A stretch of DNA of 9,545 bases. Source: CAZILN01 sp964540005. Lineage in GTDB: Bacteria; Bacteroidota; Bacteroidia; Bacteroidales; SM23-62. Below, in pieces: positions 5,689-9,545 of this stretch. Positions within the stretch are counted from its first letter, which is position 1, and every line of letters begins with the position of its first letter. The stretch lies in assembly GCA_964540005.1 (NCBI GenBank), contig CAZILN010000293.1, forward strand, positions 1 to 9,545, given 5' to 3'. Made by a program: the position numbers and the translations under genes. Below the pieces are notes generated by a model that was given only the letters and a program-made list of their open reading frames with translations, was not told the DNA's origin and searched no databases.

Positions 5689-7878
5689 TTACCTGGTAAA
5701 AAGTAACTCCCTGTATTTCGGAAGGGGCCATGTTTCATTATCCACCATCAGCTCCAGCTTATCAATGTGGTACCTGATATCATTCAGGAAGGGATTAACC
5801 TTTTCAAAGTATAGTTGTGCTCTTTTTGTTGTCTCTCCCACCTTATTGGCCTTTTTCCTTTCTTCTACCATCTGTTGCACCTGTGCCTTAATAGAAGAAA
5901 TATGTGCTGAGATCTCTTTTATCCTGGCTATCCTTGCAGAAGCCATCTCTTCGAACTCCTCTCTGGAAAACAGTTCTTTGATCTTGCTGACATTATCCAA
6001 AAGCTCTGTCTGGTATGATATGGCTGTAGGAACGATATGATTGATCGCCAGATCACCCAATACCCTGGCTTCTATCTGTATTCTCTTGATATACATTTCC
6101 AGACGCACTTCGGTCCTGCCCTCAAGTTCCTTTTTATCCAGCACATTCTGACTGGCGAACAGGTTCACAGATTTTTCGGATAAGTAAACATTCAGGGCCT
6201 CCGGTATACTTACAATGTTGCTGAGTCCTCTTTTTTTGGCTTCTTTGATCCATTCTTCACTGTAATTATTGCCCTCAAACCTGATGGCTTTTGTCTCAAT
6301 TATATATTTGCGCAATACCTGGAAAATTGCTTCATCCTTTTTAACTTTCTTTTTCATAAGAGCATCTACCTCCTTTTTGAACTCGACCAACTGACTGGCG
6401 ATGGCTGTATTCAATACAATCAGGGAAGAGGCTGCATTGGCAGATGAACCTACAGCCCGGAATTCAAACCGGTTACCGGTAAAGGCAAAAGGGGAGGTCC
6501 TGTTCCTGTCGGTATTATCAAGCAATATTCTCGGAATCTTCCCTACGCTCAATTTGATCTCGGTTTTCTCGTCAGGTGTCATTTTCCGGTCGGTGACATT
6601 GTCCTCTATCATGTCCAGCATTTCAGAAATTTTTGAACCCAGAAAAACTGACATAATCGCCGGAGGAGCTTCATTGGCACCCAGGCGAAGTGCATTACCT
6701 GCACAGGCAATACTGGCCCTTAATAACTCAGCATTGTCATGCACGGCCTTAACAGTATTCATAAGAAATGTCAGAAACTGCAGGTTAGTCCGGGGTGTCT
6801 TTCCCGGTGCAAGGAGGTTTGTTCCTGTATTGGTAGATAGGGACCAGTTACAGTGTTTCCCTGAACCGTTAACGTCTTTGAAGGGTTTCTCATGAAAGAT
6901 CACCCTGAAATTATGCCTGCGTGAAATGCGTTTCATCACATCCATAACCAGCAGGTTATGGTCAACTGCAATGTTGGCTTCTTCAAAGATTGGAGCACAT
7001 TCGAATTGATTCGGTGCTACTTCGTTGTGACGGGTTTTAACCGGAATACCAAGCTTGTAGGCTTCTATTTCAAAGTCTCTCATAAAGGCAGCCACACGCT
7101 CGGGTATTGAACTGAAATAATGATCCTCAAGTTGTTGATCCTTTGCCGATGCATGTCCCATAAGAGTCCTACCGGTAAGAACCAGATCAGGACGGGCATT
7201 ATAGAGTGCATCATCAATCAGAAAATATTCCTGCTCCCAGCCCAGATTGGAATTAACCCTTGAAACAGACCGGTCAAAATAAAGGCACACTTCTGTCGCT
7301 GCCTTATCAATGGCCTGCATCGATTTCATGAGCGGGGTCTTGTGATCGAGCGCCTCTCCCGTATATGAGACAAAGATAGTGGGTATGCTCAGCGTATTAC
7401 CAACTATAAAGGCCGGCGAGGAAGGATCCCATGCAGTATACCCCCTGGCTTCAAATGTATTTCTTATTCCTCCGCTTGGAAAGCTGGAAGCATCCGGTTC
7501 CTGCTGAGCCAGTTTATCACCTGAAAAACTCTCAATAACTGTATTATTATCAGATATATCCAGAAAAGCATCGTGCTTTTCAGCGGTAGCATCTGTTAAT
7601 GGATGAAACCAGTGTGCATAGTGTGTGGCGCCTCTCTCAGTAGCCCAGGCTTTCATTCCTGCAGCCACCTCATCCGCCATCTTTCGGTCAATCCTGGTAC
7701 CCATTTCAATGGATTTCTGGACAGACTTGTAGGCATCCTTCGAAAGGTATTTTTCCATTTTAGGGAGATCAAATACATTGATCCCATAATAATCAGAGAC
7801 TTTCACTGATGGATATTCAACTGGTACAGCTTGTCTTTGCAGGACTTCCTGTAGTGCCTGGAATCTTAATACGGCCAT
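5689..7878 (-). CDS. glnN: Glutamine synthetase type III
   Basis: ATP-dependent synthesis of glutamine from glutamate and ammonium, the entry point of nitrogen assimilation in the cytoplasm. The 729 residues match GSIII, which is much larger than the roughly 450-470-residue GSI; characterised GSIII enzymes are dodecamers. Typical segments are SSFPSGGIRNTFEARGYTAW at residues 131-150; GWEQEYFLID at 213-222 with metal-binding glutamates; RHNEVAPNQFE at 283-293; HEKPFKDVNGSGKH at 329-342, the ATP- and glutamate-site region; and NRTSPFAFTGNRFEFRAVGS at 459-478. The C-terminal 250 residues are largely helical, as expected for GSIII. The E. coli-type adenylylation motif was not found; GSIII is not known to be controlled that way. 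MAVLRFQALQEVLQ is a plausible N-terminus. The leader is A/T-rich without a Shine-Dalgarno match. A 280-bp structured region lies upstream. The assignment is secure. Confidence 0.97.
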   Translation of the reverse strand: MAVLRFQALQEVLQRQAVPVEYPSVKVSDYYGINVFDLPKMEKYLSKDAYKSVQKSIEMGTRIDRKMADEVAAGMKAWATERGATHYAHWFHPLTDATAEKHDAFLDISDNNTVIESFSGDKLAQQEPDASSFPSGGIRNTFEARGYTAWDPSSPAFIVGNTLSIPTIFVSYTGEALDHKTPLMKSMQAIDKAATEVCLYFDRSVSRVNSNLGWEQEYFLIDDALYNARPDLVLTGRTLMGHASAKDQQLEDHYFSSIPERVAAFMRDFEIEAYKLGIPVKTRHNEVAPNQFECAPIFEEANIAVDHNLLVMDVMKRISRRHNFRVIFHEKPFKDVNGSGKHCNWSLSTNTGTNLLAPGKTPRTNLQFLTFLMNTVKAVHDNAELLRASIACAGNALRLGANEAPPAIMSVFLGSKISEMLDMIEDNVTDRKMTPDEKTEIKLSVGKIPRILLDNTDRNRTSPFAFTGNRFEFRAVGSSANAASSLIVLNTAIASQLVEFKKEVDALMKKKVKKDEAIFQVLRKYIIETKAIRFEGNNYSEEWIKEAKKRGLSNIVSIPEALNVYLSEKSVNLFASQNVLDKKELEGRTEVRLEMYIKRIQIEARVLGDLAINHIVPTAISYQTELLDNVSKIKELFSREEFEEMASARIARIKEISAHISSIKAQVQQMVEERKKANKVGETTKRAQLYFEKVNPFLNDIRYHIDKLELMVDNETWPLPKYRELLFTR

Positions 7879-7907
7879 TTTTAAATATTTTTTATATTAA
7901 TAATCGC

Positions 7908-7933
7908 CAAATATATATACTTTTCCAAATATA
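7908..7933 (-). promoter_or_regulatory. Tandem Bacteroidota -7 boxes upstream of glnN
   Basis: TATATTTGG occurs twice on the minus strand, at 7925-7933 and 7907-7915, with an 18-bp period. Each contains a match to TAnnTTTG. They lie 46 and 29 nt before the glnN ATG, a reasonable distance for two alternative starts. Neither has a clear -33 TTTG at the normal 17-23-bp spacing. The repeat is seen directly; promoter function is inferred. Confidence 0.45.
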
Positions 7934-7952
7934 CCCCCTGTTTATTTTATAC

Positions 7953-7982
7953 TTTTTTTGAAATAGTGCAGTTTTTTTTGAA
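7953..7982 (-). repeat. Two TTCAAAAAAA direct repeats spaced 20 bp apart
   Basis: On the minus strand TTCAAAAAAA begins at 7982 and again at 7962, giving A-tracts of 8 and 7 bases exactly 20 bp apart, about two helical turns. A further A6 run is at 8023-8028. They sit just upstream of the tandem -7 boxes of glnN. A-tracts phased this way can bend DNA or contact the RNA polymerase alpha subunit; both roles are inference here. Confidence 0.45.
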
Positions 7983-7999
7983 CAATATAAAATATATGC

Positions 8000-8018
8000 A
8001 TGAATTGTGCGATGAATT
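8000..8018. repeat. Direct repeat ATGAATT with 12-bp period
   Basis: ATGAATT occurs at 8000-8006 and 8012-8018 with a 5-bp GTGCG spacer. Tandem half-sites at about one helical turn are the arrangement used by some response regulators and similar activators. It lies roughly 70-90 bp upstream of the nearer TATATTTGG box, a plausible distance for an upstream regulatory site. The repeat is short and may be chance. Confidence 0.3.
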
Positions 8019-8083
8019 ATAGTTTTTTCAATAGAAGATTATAATATTTAAGCCTTGGTGATAAATAGCAGGGCAGGCTAACA

Positions 8084-8106
8084 CCGGTGATGACGGATCA
8101 TCCCGG
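8084..8106. other. Hairpin after the dipeptidase gene
   Basis: On the minus strand CCGG-GATGA, loop TCCG, TCATC-A-CCGG can form a 9-bp stem with one bulged A and a tetraloop. It lies 52 nt past the dipeptidase stop, where a 3'-end structure would be expected. No U-run follows, so it is not a standard intrinsic terminator; it could be an RNA-stabilising 3' hairpin. Confidence 0.35.
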
Positions 8107-8158
8107 TAATAAAGATGAAGCAACAGAAGAAATGTTGAAATACAGCCGGAGGAATGGC

Positions 8159-9526
8159 TTATTGCATCTCCATAAAGTATTTATAAAAGAGAGGTATGGT
8201 CTCAATACCCTTAAAAAAATTGAAGAGCGGGTAGTTCTCATTGGGTGAATGTATGGCATCCGATTCGAGGCCGAAACCCATGAGTATTGTTTTAACCTTA
8301 AGTACTTCCTCAAAATCAGATATTATAGGAATGCTGCCTCCGCTTCGGGTTGGTATGGGTTTCTTATTAAACGTATCCTGCATGGCCCTGCTTGCAGCTT
8401 TGTAGGCTAGCGTATCGGTAGGAGCCATATAGCCTTGTCCGCCATGAAGGCTTTTCACACTGACGGTCACTCCCGGGGGGGCAATGGACTTGAAATGGTC
8501 TTCAAAGAGTTTATCAATTGTTGCGGAATCCTGGTCCGGGACCAGGCGCATGGAAATCTTGGCTGACGCCTTTGAGGGCAGTATAGTTTTGGCGCCTTCC
8601 TCGATATATCCACCCCAGATACCATTAACATCAAGGCTGGGACGAATACCGACCCTTTCTATGCAGGAAAATCCTTTTTCTCCCATTAAAGCGTCTACAC
8701 CAATAGCTGCTTTATATTCATCCTCATTATAAGGAGCCTCATTCATTTCCTGCCTGTCCTGTTCAGAATATTCCATTACATCGTCATAAAAGCCCGGTAT
8801 GATAATGTGATTATTTTCATCCGTCAGGGAAGCAATCATCTTACACAGGATATTTAAAGGATTGGCAACCGCTCCACCGTAAAGACCAGAATGCAGGTCC
8901 CTGTCCGGTCCGCAAACCTCAACCTCCATAAAACTCAGTCCCCTCAGTCCTACAGTAATAGAAGGAATATCACTGGCTATCATGGTGGTATCAGAAACAA
9001 GGATGATATCCGAGGCGAGTAATTCTTTGTTCTCCATACAAAATTTCTTCAGGCTGGGCGAACCTATTTCTTCCTCCCCTTCAATCATGAATTTTACATT
9101 GCATGGCACCTGGTCTGTATTGATCATATACTCAAAAGCCTTAACATGCATGAATAATTGCCCCTTGTCATCATCCGCTCCCCTGGCCCAGATCTTTTCA
9201 TCCCTGATCCCAGGTTCAAAGGGCGGGGAATTCCATTTCTCAAGAGGATCGGCAGGCTGCACATCATAATGCCCGTAAACCAATACCGTGGGCAGGCCCT
9301 CATCAATAATTTTTTCAGCATATACAACCGGTTGCCCGTCAGTAGGCATGGTCTCCGCCCTGTCAGCCCCTGCATCCAGTAATGATTTCTTAATATACAC
9401 TGCGGCAGCTTGCATGTCATCTTTATGCCCGGGAAGCGCTGAAATGGAAGGGATCCTGATAAGTTCAAATAATTCAGCAAGGAAACGTTCTTTATTTTCT
9501 TCGATGTATGTAAGAATATCTTTCAT
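8159..9526 (-). CDS. M20-family metallopeptidase (carnosinase/CNDP-like dipeptidase)
   Basis: Probably a cytoplasmic di-zinc peptidase acting on dipeptides; the substrate cannot be read from sequence. The 455 residues are complete and typical of the M20 dipeptidase branch. Metal and catalytic residues are recognisable: YGHYDVQPADP at residues 84-94 supplies H86 with catalytic D88; RGADDDKGQ at 115-123 supplies the bridging aspartate, probably D119; GEEEIGS at 150-156 supplies the general base and a metal-binding glutamate, probably E152 and E153; D179 lies in LVSDT; and H426 is in AIHSPNE. The dimerisation 'lid' domain lies at about 190-365 and contains RDLHSGLYGG at 209-218. No signal peptide is seen. 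The ATG is 19 bp from the right edge, so its promoter is mostly outside the window. The gene is separated from glnN by 280 bp and is probably a separate transcription unit. Confidence 0.93.
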   Translation of the reverse strand: MKDILTYIEENKERFLAELFELIRIPSISALPGHKDDMQAAAVYIKKSLLDAGADRAETMPTDGQPVVYAEKIIDEGLPTVLVYGHYDVQPADPLEKWNSPPFEPGIRDEKIWARGADDDKGQLFMHVKAFEYMINTDQVPCNVKFMIEGEEEIGSPSLKKFCMENKELLASDIILVSDTTMIASDIPSITVGLRGLSFMEVEVCGPDRDLHSGLYGGAVANPLNILCKMIASLTDENNHIIIPGFYDDVMEYSEQDRQEMNEAPYNEDEYKAAIGVDALMGEKGFSCIERVGIRPSLDVNGIWGGYIEEGAKTILPSKASAKISMRLVPDQDSATIDKLFEDHFKSIAPPGVTVSVKSLHGGQGYMAPTDTLAYKAASRAMQDTFNKKPIPTRSGGSIPIISDFEEVLKVKTILMGFGLESDAIHSPNENYPLFNFFKGIETIPLFYKYFMEMQ

Positions 9527-9545
9527 AATAGTAAGTTCAAAAGTT

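Larger units (their letters stand above)
7879..8158. other. AT-rich intergenic region between the dipeptidase gene and glnN
   Basis: This is the largest gap in the window, 280 bp, and is strongly AT-rich on the glnN side. Reading towards glnN it holds a GC-rich bulged hairpin near the dipeptidase end, a 7-bp direct repeat with 12-bp period, two TTCAAAAAAA repeats 20 bp apart, two TATATTTGG boxes 18 bp apart, and an A/T leader. I see no convincing sigma-54 -24/-12 pair and no convincing small gene. It is inferred to be the glnN control region because glnN is the only gene it could drive. Confidence 0.6.

Noticed and set aside
6401..6895. A 164-codon plus-strand ORF opposite glnN.
   Set aside because: It lies wholly within conserved glutamine synthetase sequence and shows no domain.
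7879..8158. Sigma-54 promoter for glnN, expected for some nitrogen genes.
   Set aside because: I found no TGGCAC-N5-TTGC-like pair on the minus strand in this region.
8090..8248. A 52-codon plus-strand ORF starting MTDHPGNKDEATEEMLKYSR.
   Set aside because: More than half of it runs antisense to the dipeptidase 3' end, it has no ribosome-binding site or promoter, and its start lies inside the hairpin. Chance is the simpler explanation.
9124..9480. A 118-codon minus-strand ORF in another frame of the dipeptidase gene.
   Set aside because: The overlapping frame encodes the conserved metal-binding residues of the M20 enzyme; this one shows no motif.

Overview
This window looks like an ordinary chromosomal stretch from a member of the Bacteroidota, probably a Bacteroidales/Marinilabiliales-like lineage; the class and order are inference. 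The evidence is: a type III glutamine synthetase; the long Bacteroidota-type PurM; a DUF2851-like protein, a family I know mainly from this phylum; a TPR/PD40/carboxypeptidase-regulatory/OmpA protein with the domain order of the type IX secretion component PorE; and several copies of the Bacteroidota -7 promoter motif TAnnTTTG. Every gene I can support is on the minus strand, so the window is read from right to left. Composition looks even throughout. I see no mobile element, CRISPR array, tRNA or rRNA.

Layout in transcription order. (1) 9526-8159: an M20-family metallodipeptidase. (2) 8158-7879: a 280-bp AT-rich intergenic region holding a hairpin, short direct repeats, two A-tracts 20 bp apart and two tandem TATATTTGG boxes. 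It is the most structured non-coding DNA in the window and is probably the control region of glnN. (3) 7878-5689: glnN, type III glutamine synthetase, for ammonium assimilation. (4) 5688-5592: a 97-bp spacer with a candidate promoter very close to the next start. (5) 5591 down to the left edge: a tight co-oriented run of a PorE-like OmpA-family envelope protein, purM (purine synthesis), prfA (release factor 1), pyrF (UMP synthesis) and a DUF2851-like protein truncated by the window edge. Gaps in this run are 1, 42, 12 and 82 bp. An internal promoter-like motif lies before prfA and a 9-bp inverted repeat lies before the last gene.

Functionally the genes are housekeeping: nitrogen assimilation, purine and pyrimidine synthesis, translation termination, peptide hydrolysis and cell-envelope structure. 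GlnN supplies the glutamine used as nitrogen donor in purine and pyrimidine synthesis, which is a metabolic link but no proof of shared regulation. I did not find a convincing undescribed system. The points most worth a second look are the PorE-like protein set 1 nt from purM, the DUF2851 gene with its leader inverted repeat, and the organised glnN upstream region.
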